Source of the DNA: Alphaproteobacteria bacterium
GTDB taxonomy: Bacteria > Pseudomonadota > Alphaproteobacteria > Micavibrionales > Micavibrionaceae
NCBI GenBank assembly: GCA_020442385.1
Contig: JAGRKE010000002.1
Coordinates: 248,001 to 312,000 of the forward strand
DNA: 64,000 bases
Direction: 5' to 3'
The notes under the pieces are model-generated. The model was given only the letters and a program-made list of their open reading frames with translations. It ran no database searches and was not told the DNA's origin. Below are positions 25,080 through 34,710 of this stretch, piece by piece; position 1 is the stretch's first letter; every line of letters begins with the position of its first letter. The translations under genes were made by a program, and so were the position numbers.

Positions 25080-26888
25080 ATGAATGAATATTACCTGATT
25101 ACACTTTCCCTTTTACTTGTGCTTGGTGTCGGCTGTCAGCTTTTGGCGTGGCAAATGCGCGTTCCGGCAATTTTATTCCTGCTGCTGACCGGCTTTATTG
25201 TCGGGCCTTTCACCGGGGCTTTTGATCCCGACACGGTGTTCGGCAACCTGCTTTTTCCCATGGTGTCCTTGGGCGTGGCGGTCATTCTGTTTGAGGGCTC
25301 GCTCACGCTGCGCTTTACCGATATATCCAAAAGCGCCACCACTGTTGTTTGGCGGCTGGTGAGTATCGGCCTGCTGATCACGCTCGCGGTGGCCTCCATC
25401 TCCGCGCATCACCTGATGGGCATTGATATGAAGATCGCCCTGCTGTTTGGCGCTATCGTCACCGTCACCGGGCCAACCGTGATTATGCCCATGTTGCGCT
25501 CTATCCGGCCCAAGGCCGATGTCGCGAATGTTTTGCGCTGGGAAGCCATCGTGATTGACCCTCTGGGCGCTATTTTGGCGGTGATCTTATATGAATATGT
25601 GATCAGCCAGGGCGCGCAAGGTTTGGTCTGGCTGACGATGGGAAAGGTGTTCCTATCCGGCGCACTATTAGGAACCATCTTTGCCGGGGTATTGGCTTTT
25701 ATCGTGCGTCATCACATCGTGCCCGATTTCCTGATGAAAATTTTTATCCTCGCCTATGTTATTGGCGTTTATACAGCCTGCGATCTTATCCAGTCTGAAT
25801 CCGGCCTGCTGGCTGTGACGATCATGGGGATTGTCATGGCCAATATGAAGGGCATTTATCTCGAAGAAATTCTCGATTTCAAAGAGAGCCTGAGCATTAT
25901 TATCATCTCCGGCTTGTTTATTATTTTGGCTGCGCGGATGGATCTGGCGGCCTTTTCCACCGCAGGCTGGACCAGCATTCTGGTCTTGCTTGTTATTATG
26001 ATTGTCGCGCGGCCGCTGGGAATTTTCTTTTCCACGCTCGGCTCGGGCCTGAGCTGGAAAGAGCGCGCCCTAATGAGCTGGATTGCCCCGCGCGGAATTA
26101 TCGCGGCGGCCATCGCCCCGCTCTTTGCCCTGAAGCTAGAGGCCTATAATATTGAGGGCGCGGAGATGCTCGCGCCGCTTGTCTTTATCATCATTATCGG
26201 CACGGTTGTTCTACAAAGCTTAACCGCAGGTCCGCTAGCCGTATTCTTGGGCGTGGCAGAGCCCGAGCCTAACGGGGTTCTGATTGTCGGCGCAAACCGT
26301 CTAGCCCGCACCATCGCCCATGCGCTCAAAGATAACGGCTTTAACGTCCTGCTGGCCGGGACAAACTGGGAGGATATCAGCGAAGCGCGGATGGAAGGTT
26401 TAAGCACCTTTTTCGGCAATGTTGTTTCCGAATATGCCGACCGTCACATGGATTTGATGGGCATCGGCAAGATGCTCGCCATCTCTAAACTGCCAACCGA
26501 AAACGCGCTGGCCAGCATGCGCTATCGTCGGGAATTCGGTAATAAAAACGTCTTTATCATCAAGACCGAAGAGGAACGCCGTGCCCGTGAGAAAGATCAC
26601 ATCGCCAATCAATATACCGCGCCCTTCCTGTTTGGCGGGGATATGACACAGGCGCAATTGACGGCCCTTCTCGCGCAGGGGCACGAAATCCGTTCAACGG
26701 GCTTGACGGAAAACTTCACCTATGAAAACTTCCTCAAACAATATGAGGATGAGGCACTGCCTCTATTTATTATTACAAAACGCAAAACCCTTGAACCGTT
26801 TATTGAGGACATGTTGATCAAGCCCGAAGCGGGATCAACAATCCTATCGCTGCTGCCGCCGCAGGAAAAAGGCAAAGCTGAGAAGTAA
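25080..26888 (+). CDS. Monovalent cation/proton antiporter (CPA1) with C-terminal Rossmann domain
   Basis: A 602-residue inner-membrane exchanger. Residues 1 to about 395 carry some twelve membrane segments of the NhaP/CPA1 family, including GPTVIMPML in the discontinuous helix and EAIVIDPLGAILAVILYEY with the paired acidic residues. The C-terminal part (about 400-590) begins VLIVGANRLARTIAHALKDN, a TrkA-N-like Rossmann fold with a relaxed glycine motif, which may sense nucleotide or ligand. Expected role: Na+ or K+/H+ exchange for pH and ion balance. Single gene. Confidence 0.88.
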   Translation: MNEYYLITLSLLLVLGVGCQLLAWQMRVPAILFLLLTGFIVGPFTGAFDPDTVFGNLLFPMVSLGVAVILFEGSLTLRFTDISKSATTVVWRLVSIGLLITLAVASISAHHLMGIDMKIALLFGAIVTVTGPTVIMPMLRSIRPKADVANVLRWEAIVIDPLGAILAVILYEYVISQGAQGLVWLTMGKVFLSGALLGTIFAGVLAFIVRHHIVPDFLMKIFILAYVIGVYTACDLIQSESGLLAVTIMGIVMANMKGIYLEEILDFKESLSIIIISGLFIILAARMDLAAFSTAGWTSILVLLVIMIVARPLGIFFSTLGSGLSWKERALMSWIAPRGIIAAAIAPLFALKLEAYNIEGAEMLAPLVFIIIIGTVVLQSLTAGPLAVFLGVAEPEPNGVLIVGANRLARTIAHALKDNGFNVLLAGTNWEDISEARMEGLSTFFGNVVSEYADRHMDLMGIGKMLAISKLPTENALASMRYRREFGNKNVFIIKTEEERRAREKDHIANQYTAPFLFGGDMTQAQLTALLAQGHEIRSTGLTENFTYENFLKQYEDEALPLFIITKRKTLEPFIEDMLIKPEAGSTILSLLPPQEKGKAEK

Positions 26889-26941
26889 GCGCCGCGGCTT
26901 TGTGCTTGACCACTGGAGAACTGTAATTTAAGGCTAAATTT

Positions 26942-27778
26942 ATGAGCGCAGAAATCCCCAAGGCAGAAAATGTCATTGTCCGCCTCGCCCAAACACAGGG
27001 GGAGATAGAGGCGGCACAACGTTTGAGATACCAAGTCTTTTACGAGGAATATGCCGCCAAACCCGATGCGCGTATGGCCGCCACCAAACTCGATGTTGAT
27101 GAGTATGATGAGTTTGCAGACCATTTGATTGTGATCGATCAGTCCGGCGGGTCAGACAAGATTATTGGAACCTATCGTTTGCTGCGTCAGGCGCTGGCCG
27201 ATAAATACGGCAAGTTTTATTCAAGCGCCGAATTTGATCTTGGGCCGCTGCTGAGTGCGGACCTATCCTTATTGGAACTTGGCCGCTCCTGCGTTTTGCC
27301 GGAATACCGCACGCGGCCCGTGCTCCAGCTTCTCTGGCAGGGCATCGCCGATTTTATTACCGAGCATCAAGTTGATTTAATGTTCGGTTGCGCCAGTTTG
27401 CACAGCACCGATATCAAAAGCATTTCCCAGCCGCTCTCTTATTTACATCACTACCATCTTGCGCCAGAAACCTTGCGCCCGCGCGCGATTAAAGGGCGCT
27501 ATATCAATATGAATATCGTGCCCAAGGAAGAGCTGGACCGGCGCAAAGTGTTCAGCAACCTGCCACCTTTGATCAAGGGCTATATTCGCTTGGGGGCAAC
27601 GATTGGAGACGGCGCCGTAATTGACGAACAGTTCAATACCACCGACGTTCTGATCATCGTGCAGACAGAAAATGTAACCTCGCGCTACCGCAAACATTAC
27701 GAGCGCAAAATTCAGAAAAACTTCCGCGGCGTCGACGACATTAAAAACATCCCTACCTACTTTAAAGGCTCAGCGTAA
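26942..27778 (+). CDS. olsB: L-ornithine N(alpha)-acyltransferase
   Basis: GNAT-fold enzyme that adds a 3-hydroxyacyl chain from ACP to ornithine, making lyso-ornithine lipid. The 278-residue sequence has LRYQVFYEEY, a DEYDEFADHL segment and LLELGRSCVLPEYRTRPVLQLLW, typical of OlsB (hemolysin-like acyltransferases). One base separates its stop from olsA, which completes the pathway. Ornithine lipids are phosphorus-free membrane lipids often made under phosphate limitation; no Pho box was identified. Confidence 0.9.
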   Translation: MSAEIPKAENVIVRLAQTQGEIEAAQRLRYQVFYEEYAAKPDARMAATKLDVDEYDEFADHLIVIDQSGGSDKIIGTYRLLRQALADKYGKFYSSAEFDLGPLLSADLSLLELGRSCVLPEYRTRPVLQLLWQGIADFITEHQVDLMFGCASLHSTDIKSISQPLSYLHHYHLAPETLRPRAIKGRYINMNIVPKEELDRRKVFSNLPPLIKGYIRLGATIGDGAVIDEQFNTTDVLIIVQTENVTSRYRKHYERKIQKNFRGVDDIKNIPTYFKGSA

Positions 27779-27779
27779 G

Positions 27780-28583
27780 ATGCGAACGCTCATAGCATCG
27801 CTAAAGCTGGCTTTGCTGGTTTTGAATTCCTTATGGGTGATCCCGCTTCAATCACTCCTGCTACTTTTCACAAAAGGCCCGGCCATTTACATCCTGCCTT
27901 CTTACTGGCATCGCATCGCCGGCTTCATATTTGGGATTAAGCCTGAGATCAACGGCGCGCCGCACACGGGCGGACAAACGCTGTATATGAGCAATCACAT
28001 CTCTTATCTTGATATTCCGCTGCTGGGCGGGGTTATTAAATCTTCATTTCTTGCCAAGAGCGAAGTTAAGGGGTGGGCGGTGTTCGGCTTTTTAGCGGAC
28101 CTACAAAGAACCGCCTATATCCGCCGCCAGCGCTCTAAAATCGCCGAAGAAAAAAACGCACTGCAAAGCCGCTTGAGCGCCGGAGAAAGCATGATCATCT
28201 TCCCTGAAGGCACATCCACCAGCGGCTATGAGGTCGAGCCCTTTAAGTCCGGCCTGTTTTCTCTCGCTTTGAATGATCCGGCGCGCAATATGGCCATTCA
28301 GCCCATCACCATCCGGATTGTTGAAGTAAACGGCAAGCCCCCCGAAACAAAAGAAGAGCGAGACCTTTATGCCTGGCCGCGCGATGTCGATATAGAACTG
28401 CACCATCATCTTTGGCGCTTTGCCAAACTGCGCGGCGCGATATTAGAAATTACATTCCACCCGGCGATGAAAGCCTTAGAATATCAGGACAGAAAAACAC
28501 TTGCCAAAGCATGCCATGAGCGCGTAAGCAAGAGGTTGGAAACCGCCACAATAATAAAACAGGCGGAATATTTAAGGAGATAA
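27780..28583 (+). CDS. olsA: Lyso-ornithine lipid O-acyltransferase (PlsC family)
   Basis: Second enzyme of ornithine lipid synthesis. The 267-residue membrane-associated protein has an N-terminal hydrophobic segment, the catalytic NHISYLD (HxxxxD) motif and the FPEGTSTSG substrate motif of PlsC acyltransferases. It could also act on lysophosphatidate, but the tight link to olsB (1-base gap) favours OlsA. The next gene (DUF3126) follows 4 bases after its stop. Confidence 0.88.
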   Translation: MRTLIASLKLALLVLNSLWVIPLQSLLLLFTKGPAIYILPSYWHRIAGFIFGIKPEINGAPHTGGQTLYMSNHISYLDIPLLGGVIKSSFLAKSEVKGWAVFGFLADLQRTAYIRRQRSKIAEEKNALQSRLSAGESMIIFPEGTSTSGYEVEPFKSGLFSLALNDPARNMAIQPITIRIVEVNGKPPETKEERDLYAWPRDVDIELHHHLWRFAKLRGAILEITFHPAMKALEYQDRKTLAKACHERVSKRLETATIIKQAEYLRR

Positions 28584-28587
28584 AATT

Positions 28588-28821
28588 ATGGCGGCGACAA
28601 TTGACCCGGCGGAAGTTTCAAGACTTCAATCATACCTGCAGGATAAATTCGGACATAACGGCATTGCGCTGAAGATGCGCGAAAAGGCCAATGATTCTGT
28701 TGAGGTCATTCTTAACGGTGAATTTATCGGTGTAATTTACAAAGACGAAGACGAAGGCGAAATCTCATTCGACTTCAATATGGCCATTCTGGAGATGGAC
28801 CTGCCCGGCGCTGTCGGTTAA
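28588..28821 (+). CDS. DUF3126 family protein
   Basis: A 77-residue acidic protein: ATIDPAEVSRLQSYLQDKFG, then VEVILNGEFIGVIYKDEDEGE and SFDFNMAILEMDL. The pattern is that of DUF3126, a small protein family known mainly from Alphaproteobacteria, without known function. A ribosome-binding site AAGGAGA sits before ATG and the gene starts 4 bases after olsA. Confidence 0.88.
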   Translation: MAATIDPAEVSRLQSYLQDKFGHNGIALKMREKANDSVEVILNGEFIGVIYKDEDEGEISFDFNMAILEMDLPGAVG

Positions 28822-28901
28822 ATCCCTGTAATCTTTGCCCAAACGCCGTAAAATCTGCTAAAATTAAAGAGAGTGAGCAAATTTTACGGGCCGGGGCATT
28901 A

Positions 28902-29363
28902 GTGAACAAATTTTCGCTTTTATTTCTGTGTGTTAGCGCAGGTTTTACACCAGCAGCCTTAAACCCTGCCTACGCGCTGGAGCCGCTTCTTTACACCTCA
29001 AAAATATCACCAAGTTCGCAAGTTCTCCTGCGGGAGGCTTTGCCTGCACCGCTGGAGAGCTTTGATGTCGCCCAGACAGATCTGAATGATGACGGGCTGT
29101 ATGAATTTATTGTCCACCCCAAAGACTGCGCCAGCACTCCTGATACGTGTTCCTTTGATATTCTGGCGGAAACCGGCGACAAAATGGTGTCTTTAGGACG
29201 CATTCAAGCGCGCGACATCGCGATTGATTCAGATAAAAAATTCGGTGTGCGCAGCCTGCGCGCCTTTGATAATCCACGGAATGATTACAGCTTTTCACTA
29301 TATGTCTGGGATGCCGCGCGCTCTCGGTATATGATAGAGGGACAGGACCACGCGAGGAAATGA
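28902..29363 (+). CDS. Exported protein with a DxNxDG-type motif
   Basis: A 153-residue protein starting at GTG (GGGG about 6 bases upstream). Signal peptide MNKFSLLFLCVSAGFTPAALN..AYA-LEP. The mature part contains FDVAQTDLNDDGLYEFIVHP, a pattern seen in FG-GAP/dockerin-like calcium-binding repeats, and two cysteines in KDCASTPDTCSF. No family recognised. Its stop overlaps the start of the next exported protein (ATGA), so it belongs with the two Cys-rich paralogues downstream. Confidence 0.78.
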   Translation: MNKFSLLFLCVSAGFTPAALNPAYALEPLLYTSKISPSSQVLLREALPAPLESFDVAQTDLNDDGLYEFIVHPKDCASTPDTCSFDILAETGDKMVSLGRIQARDIAIDSDKKFGVRSLRAFDNPRNDYSFSLYVWDAARSRYMIEGQDHARK

Positions 29364-30511
29364 TTCAAAATAAAACGACATATACCAGATTACTTTGCGG
29401 GCTTATTGCCCTGTTTGTCGTGAGCGTGATTATTGCCGCCCCTGCGCCTTCAAACGCCGCCGCATGCCTGCCCGGCCTGCCCTGTGTCACCGATAAAACG
29501 CCTAACGATCCGTGGGATGACATTCTCTCCCCCAATCAAAGCGGCGCGCCCAATGCATCCAAAAGCACGTTGGATACTTGCGATGCCGATTTTATGAACC
29601 AGATTTACGCCCGCGCGGCGCTGGAGGCCGAGCGGGAAAATGTGATGATTGAATCGATCATCAGCAAGCCCGACAGCGTGCTGGAATATAGCTGTTTTGA
29701 AACAATCCTGAATACCGCCGCCTATCACGCTGCGCCGATTTTCAGCGAGACAAAAGATTTTTCTACCGCCAATGGCGGTGCGCTAGCCACCGTGGAGCTT
29801 GATGGTGTTCTTGATGATATGTACGAGCCGGAACCAAATGCCTCTATCCAAAACGATCCCATCGACGATCTTGAAATAGAGGTTTATATGGGCGAAGGCC
29901 ATATGAGCAACGTGCTACAAAATCTAGTGCTGGCCAGCCTGAAAGATGCCTCTGATCCGAATGCGCCAACCTATATCGATGCGAACTTCTCTCACACCTT
30001 TATGGGCGGCCAGCCGGTGGGGCTGAATAATAATTTCACAGGTGAAATGGATCCTAATCCCGCCTATGTCTGCGCGCAGATGAACCTGACATGGATGTTG
30101 GCCAAATGTCAGAACGCGGATGTGCCTGCGGGTTTTTTCGATATGGGCGAGCTAGCCGGTCTTGATCCGCGCATCTATCCGCAGGCCTGCCCCGACCCCA
30201 GCGGCGATGGCGTTGGATCTATGATTACACCCGAGATGATTGCGCTGGCCGATAACGTTCTGGGGCAATATTCCGCCTATGACAGCACGCAATTTGTGAA
30301 TTTGTCCGGCGGTCGCACCTATGAAGATTTCCTGAGCGCGGATGCATGTTTACCGCCCGTGCCCACAGGCGTGGTTGTAAAAACCTATGACAGTTCAATA
30401 GGAATTTTTGGCAATGTAACAACCGATGTGGATACGCATGATGAATATTTATGCGTTAATCCGGGCTGTTACTACGATAAGGACACATCACAATGCAGGA
30501 AGGTGCCCTAA
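29360..30511 (+). CDS. Exported Cys-rich protein, paralogue A
   Basis: A 383-residue exported protein with signal peptide MIQNKTTYTRLLCGLIALFV... ending near SNA. It shares several blocks with the next gene: an N-terminal Cys-x-x-(D/E) helix region, KPDSVLEYSCFE, a YVCAQMNLTWMLAKCQ block, and a C-terminal GCYYDKDTSQC pair of cysteines. About ten cysteines are spread along the chain, suggesting disulfides in the periplasm or outside the cell. Compared with paralogue B it has an acidic insertion (about 140-190). No known family. It overlaps the gene before it by 4 bases. Confidence 0.8.
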   Translation: MIQNKTTYTRLLCGLIALFVVSVIIAAPAPSNAAACLPGLPCVTDKTPNDPWDDILSPNQSGAPNASKSTLDTCDADFMNQIYARAALEAERENVMIESIISKPDSVLEYSCFETILNTAAYHAAPIFSETKDFSTANGGALATVELDGVLDDMYEPEPNASIQNDPIDDLEIEVYMGEGHMSNVLQNLVLASLKDASDPNAPTYIDANFSHTFMGGQPVGLNNNFTGEMDPNPAYVCAQMNLTWMLAKCQNADVPAGFFDMGELAGLDPRIYPQACPDPSGDGVGSMITPEMIALADNVLGQYSAYDSTQFVNLSGGRTYEDFLSADACLPPVPTGVVVKTYDSSIGIFGNVTTDVDTHDEYLCVNPGCYYDKDTSQCRKVP

Positions 30512-30566
30512 AAGCTATTTGCGTCAGGGCGTCCGATTGCAGTAGAATTAAAGAGAGGTAGCAGGA

Positions 30567-31451
30567 GTGAGCAGTATAAAGACCATCGTCAGAAAACATA
30601 TCGATTCTCTATGCAAAACGGGACTGTTTGTTGCCTCTTTGCTGCTGGTTTCGATCAGTGTGAACGCAGCCAGCATTCCCATCGCCGACAGCCCGTGCGA
30701 TCAAGAGTATTACAAATCCATGAAATCGCGCGCATGGCTCGAGGCGCAGCGCGAAATCACCCAAAATCAGAATTTGATCTTCAAGCCCGACAGCGTGCTG
30801 GAATATACATGCTTCTCCGGGCAATTGGCGCAGCTCGCACGCAATGCCCCGCTACTATTCAGCGAAAACCCACGCTGGGGACTGAATGTAGGTGACATGG
30901 CCGGGGCGCTGAATAATCTGGTTTATTCTGCGACCGCGTCGTACTTGACCGCGAATTTCTCCAGCCCGTCTGCCAATTTGCTGGGCGGGCGCGCCGATGG
31001 TCTGACCGCACCGATGGTTCCAAATCTGGCGCAGCCTTATTCCTGCGACATCATGAACCAGGTCTGGATGGAAGCAAAATGCATGGACTTCATCAACAAT
31101 CCGGATCATGACGGCTTCTTCACCTTTGAAGAATATGCCAGCAGCGGCGATCACAGATACCTGCCCGCGCAATGTACGGGCGTTGGCACAGGCTGGCAAA
31201 GCAATCTTGCCAAAGCCCTTGGAACGCCCGCTGAGACCGATTGGGTTGAAGACACGGTTATCCCGTATGTTGAGCCCTTGCAGCCTGATTTCTGCGGCAA
31301 CATCTCCGATGGCGGATCGGGCTTAACCAAGCCGCTTCTCACCGGCCTGATGGTGCGCAGCGGTAGCGGCGCAGCGCCTGTTCCGGAAAAGGTGTGTGTG
31401 CCTGCGGGCTGCCATTATGATTACGGCAGCGGGTCTTGCGTCTCTAACTAG
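30567..31451 (+). CDS. Exported Cys-rich protein, paralogue B with EF-hand-like loop
   Basis: A 294-residue exported protein starting at GTG (AGAGG 8 bases upstream), with signal peptide ending near VNA-AS. It is a diverged copy of the preceding gene: KPDSVLEYTCFS, YSCDIMNQVWMEAKCM and GCHYDYGSGSC align to KPDSVLEYSCFE, YVCAQMNLTWMLAKC and GCYYDKDTSQC. NPDHDGFFTFEEY fits the 12-residue EF-hand loop with ligands at positions 1, 3, 5 and 12, suggesting calcium binding. Function unknown. Confidence 0.8.
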   Translation: MSSIKTIVRKHIDSLCKTGLFVASLLLVSISVNAASIPIADSPCDQEYYKSMKSRAWLEAQREITQNQNLIFKPDSVLEYTCFSGQLAQLARNAPLLFSENPRWGLNVGDMAGALNNLVYSATASYLTANFSSPSANLLGGRADGLTAPMVPNLAQPYSCDIMNQVWMEAKCMDFINNPDHDGFFTFEEYASSGDHRYLPAQCTGVGTGWQSNLAKALGTPAETDWVEDTVIPYVEPLQPDFCGNISDGGSGLTKPLLTGLMVRSGSGAAPVPEKVCVPAGCHYDYGSGSCVSN

Positions 31452-31632
31452 AAAAATTCTAGAGCCCGGCGTTTACGATAATGTTCTGAGGTTTTTCACC
31501 TAAAGCGCTTCGCTTTGATCTGTCCGGTTGATTAGCGCTTTAACATTCATTCTTATTGCAATTCAGGGCTTTATGCCCTTATATCTACAGCTTAACGGGC
31601 AACCCCAAAGCGTTGATTAGCAAAAAAACAGT

Positions 31633-32919
31633 ATGCTAAAAATTTATAAAACCCTGATAAAAAACACAAAATTTATCCTTTTGAAGATCCTAAACGCCCG
31701 CCTGCGTAAAAATAAGGAAGATTCCGCGCGCCTGCATGAGCGTATGGGACAGCCGCGCATTGCCCGACCCGATGGACCATTAATTTGGGTACATGCCGCC
31801 AGCGTCGGGGAATCACAATCCGCTCTTTCTCTTATAAAACAACTGCTTATATCAAATTCTTCTGCGTATGTTCTGGTGACAACCGGCACGCTCACCTCCG
31901 CCGCCCTGATGCAAAAACAGCTACCAGAGCGCGCGCTGCACCAATTCTACCCGCTGGACCACCCGGACTGGGTCAACGGCTTTCTGGATCACTGGCGGCC
32001 CGATATGGCGCTTTGGATTGAATCCGAGCTGTGGCCGAATATGCTGGGCGAGGTGAAGGCCCGCAATATTCCCGCCTTCCTCATCAATGCCCGTATGTCG
32101 AAAAAATCCTTTGGCCGCTGGAGGCTTATGAGAGGCTCTGCCCGCGCCCTGCTCTCGGTCTTTAGCGCAGTTCTGGCCCAAACCCCGCTGGATGCGCAGC
32201 GTTATGAAGCTTTGGGCGCGCGCAATGTCCGCGTGACGGATAATTTGAAATATAACGCCAAGCCCCTGCCTGCCGATGAAGACGAACTCGCTCATTTGGA
32301 AGGGCATATGCAGGGCCGCCTGCGCTGGGTTTTTGCCAGCACGCATAAGGGCGAGGAAGAGCTGGCTTGCCGCGTTCATCAAACACTACAAAACTCCCTG
32401 CCTGATTTGCTGACCATTATCGTGCCCCGCCATCCCGAGCGTGGCGAAGATATTGAGCAAAGCTGCAAGGCGGCGGGCCTGCGTGTGACACGCCGGGGTG
32501 AAGGTAAAACCCCGCCCGGCATGGACACCAATATCTATATCGCCGATACGCTGGGAGAGCTTGGCCTGTTCTACCGCCTCGCGCCGATTGCCTGTATTGG
32601 CCGCTCTTTCAGTGATGATGGCGGCGGCGGGCATAACCCGATTGAAGCTGCGCAGCTCAATTGCGCCGTGTTGCACGGTCCAGCCATCCAGTTCCAGCAG
32701 GAAATTTACGATCAGATGAATGAGGCCAAAGCCGCGCTTGTAATGGCTGACGAAGCGGCGCTTGCCCAAACGCTGCACCGCCTGCTCACCGATAAAGCCG
32801 CCTTGCAGGAACAACAAAAATACGGGCTGGCCTTTGCCAAAGACAAAGAAGGTGTATTACAACGGGTTATGGATGTTTTGCAGCCCCACCTTGAGGAGTT
32901 AAAAATTCATGCCCCTTAA
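31633..32919 (+). CDS. waaA: 3-deoxy-D-manno-octulosonic acid (Kdo) transferase
   Basis: Transfers Kdo from CMP-Kdo to lipid IVA at the inner membrane. The 428-residue GT-30 protein has HERMGQPRIARPDGPLIWVHAASVGE at the N-terminus (catalytic Glu region), ALWIESELWPNML, FLINARMSKKSFGRW and the C-terminal GGGGHNPIEAA motif. It overlaps lpxK by 11 bases, and lpxK overlaps lpxL by 4, so the three form one lipid A operon. The 181-base gap upstream has two small hairpins (near 31502-31516 and 31565-31579) but no clear promoter. Confidence 0.95.
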   Translation: MLKIYKTLIKNTKFILLKILNARLRKNKEDSARLHERMGQPRIARPDGPLIWVHAASVGESQSALSLIKQLLISNSSAYVLVTTGTLTSAALMQKQLPERALHQFYPLDHPDWVNGFLDHWRPDMALWIESELWPNMLGEVKARNIPAFLINARMSKKSFGRWRLMRGSARALLSVFSAVLAQTPLDAQRYEALGARNVRVTDNLKYNAKPLPADEDELAHLEGHMQGRLRWVFASTHKGEEELACRVHQTLQNSLPDLLTIIVPRHPERGEDIEQSCKAAGLRVTRRGEGKTPPGMDTNIYIADTLGELGLFYRLAPIACIGRSFSDDGGGGHNPIEAAQLNCAVLHGPAIQFQQEIYDQMNEAKAALVMADEAALAQTLHRLLTDKAALQEQQKYGLAFAKDKEGVLQRVMDVLQPHLEELKIHAP

Positions 32920-33832
32920 GACCCCGGCATTTTGGTACAAGGATGCGCCTGCACCGCTGTGGCTGCGGCCACTTTCATGGCTATATGGCGCAGGGCGCTG
33001 GACGCACAAAAGCCTCGCCCCCACCCCTTATAAATCCTGCACCAAAGTTTTATGCGTCGGCAATCTGACTGCGGGAGGCAGTGGCAAAACGCCTGCGGCC
33101 CTCGCACTGATGAGCCTTATCAAAGAGCAAAATTTCGCGCACAACCCTATTTTTCTCACGCGTGGCTATGGCGCGGATGAAGATAAAATCTTGCAGCGTC
33201 ACGCCCCGACGATTGTCAGCGCTGACCGCAGAAAAGGCGCGCAAAACGCAGAAGCACAAAGCGCGGATCTGATTATCATGGATGATGGATTTCAAAACCC
33301 GGCCTTGTATAAAGATATCAGCCTGCTGGTCATTGATGGCGCTATGGGGTTTGGCAATGGCGCTCTCCTGCCCGCTGGGCCTTTGCGCGAGCCTATCTCT
33401 GAGGGCCTAAAAAGAGCCGACGGCATCATCCTGATCGGGGATGATGAGCGCGGCGTAACCAGCCACGTTTCAAAAACCAACCCTGTTTTCACCGCCGATA
33501 TCTGCGCGAGCAAAACCCTGCCTGATGATCAAAACTATGTTGCCTTTGCCGGGCTAGGATATCCAGAGAAGTTTTTTACAACGCTGCGCGGTATGATTGG
33601 TGATCGCCTTCTGGAGACACACAGCTTTCCTGATCATCATCCCTACAGCGCCCGCGATCTGGCCGATTTACGCACGCGCGCAAGCGCTCTGGGCGCGGCA
33701 TTGATAACCACCGAAAAAGATGCCGCGCGCTTGCCAGAAGGCTGCACAGATATCCAAACCCTGCCTATCGAATTGGTCTGGCGTGCGAAAGGGGATGTAA
33801 CGCGCTTTTTAAAAGAGAGACTTTTCTCATGA
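32909..33832 (+). CDS. lpxK: Tetraacyldisaccharide 4'-kinase
   Basis: Phosphorylates lipid A disaccharide at the 4' position. The 307-residue membrane-associated kinase has VGNLTAGGSGKTPA with the P-loop (about 50-62), TRGYG, and MDDGFQNPAL, all typical of LpxK. Middle gene of waaA-lpxK-lpxL. Confidence 0.95.
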   Translation: MPLKTPAFWYKDAPAPLWLRPLSWLYGAGRWTHKSLAPTPYKSCTKVLCVGNLTAGGSGKTPAALALMSLIKEQNFAHNPIFLTRGYGADEDKILQRHAPTIVSADRRKGAQNAEAQSADLIIMDDGFQNPALYKDISLLVIDGAMGFGNGALLPAGPLREPISEGLKRADGIILIGDDERGVTSHVSKTNPVFTADICASKTLPDDQNYVAFAGLGYPEKFFTTLRGMIGDRLLETHSFPDHHPYSARDLADLRTRASALGAALITTEKDAARLPEGCTDIQTLPIELVWRAKGDVTRFLKERLFS

Positions 33833-34710
33833 AAACCGTACGCTATTTATTCGAGGCGATCGGCCTTTACATCATCTATGGAATTTTTCGGATCATGCCT
33901 GTTGAAACGGCTTCGGCCGTAGGCGGGTGGATCGGACGTACGGCGGGGCCGCGCCTTGCCGCCTCGCGCAAGGCCCTACGTAATATCGAAGAAGCGCTGC
34001 CGGAGCGCAGCGCGCAAGAGCACCAAAAAATTCTGAGCGAGATGTGGGACAATTTGGGCCGCGTCATCGCCGAATATCCACACCTTAAGACCATTGGTAA
34101 GCACCGCAGCACCTTTAAAAATACAGATTTTTTAAAAGACATGATCATGCAAGAGCAACCGACCATATTCTTCGGCGCGCACCTCGCAAACTGGGAAGTC
34201 AACGCTGCAGCTCTTCACATGCAATACGGTCAACCAATCGACTTAACATACCGAGAACCAAATAACCCTTGGAGCGCCCACATGCTCAAACATGCCCGCA
34301 CTCTTAACGGGCGCTTAAATGCTATCGCCAAATCACGAATTGCAGGCAAAGAAATGATTCAAGCCATAAAGAGCAAACGTCATATAGGTGTTCTTCTTGA
34401 TCAAAAATATAATGAAGGAATTCCTGTAAGCTTTTTTGGACGCGATGCCATGACTAATCCTGTATTTGTGCCGTTGTGCCAAAAATATGATTGTCCGTTG
34501 GTGCCTGTACGAAATATTCGTCTCAAAGGCACCCGCTTTGAGATACAACTCGGTGAACCTATTGAGCTATTCAATGAAGATGGAAGCTCACGCCCCGCTG
34601 AAGACGTCATGCGCGAGATCAATACTATAATGGAAGGTTGGATACGTGAATGCCCCGGCCAGTGGTTGTGGCTCCACCGCCGCTGGGATTCAAAACAGCT
34701 TCAGAATTAA
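33829..34710 (+). CDS. lpxL: Lipid A biosynthesis lauroyl/myristoyl acyltransferase
   Basis: Adds a secondary acyl chain to Kdo-lipid A. The 293-residue protein has one N-terminal membrane segment and the HxxxxE catalytic motif HLANWE (118-123). LpxL and LpxM/HtrB members cannot be told apart with certainty. The start overlaps lpxK by 4 bases (ATGA). Its stop overlaps that of the convergent phosphodiesterase-like gene. Confidence 0.9.
   Translation: MKTVRYLFEAIGLYIIYGIFRIMPVETASAVGGWIGRTAGPRLAASRKALRNIEEALPERSAQEHQKILSEMWDNLGRVIAEYPHLKTIGKHRSTFKNTDFLKDMIMQEQPTIFFGAHLANWEVNAAALHMQYGQPIDLTYREPNNPWSAHMLKHARTLNGRLNAIAKSRIAGKEMIQAIKSKRHIGVLLDQKYNEGIPVSFFGRDAMTNPVFVPLCQKYDCPLVPVRNIRLKGTRFEIQLGEPIELFNEDGSSRPAEDVMREINTIMEGWIRECPGQWLWLHRRWDSKQLQN

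Noticed and set aside
31452..31632. Small hairpins before waaA as an sRNA or riboswitch
   Set aside because: Stems are 5-6 bp without T runs or a recognisable conserved motif.
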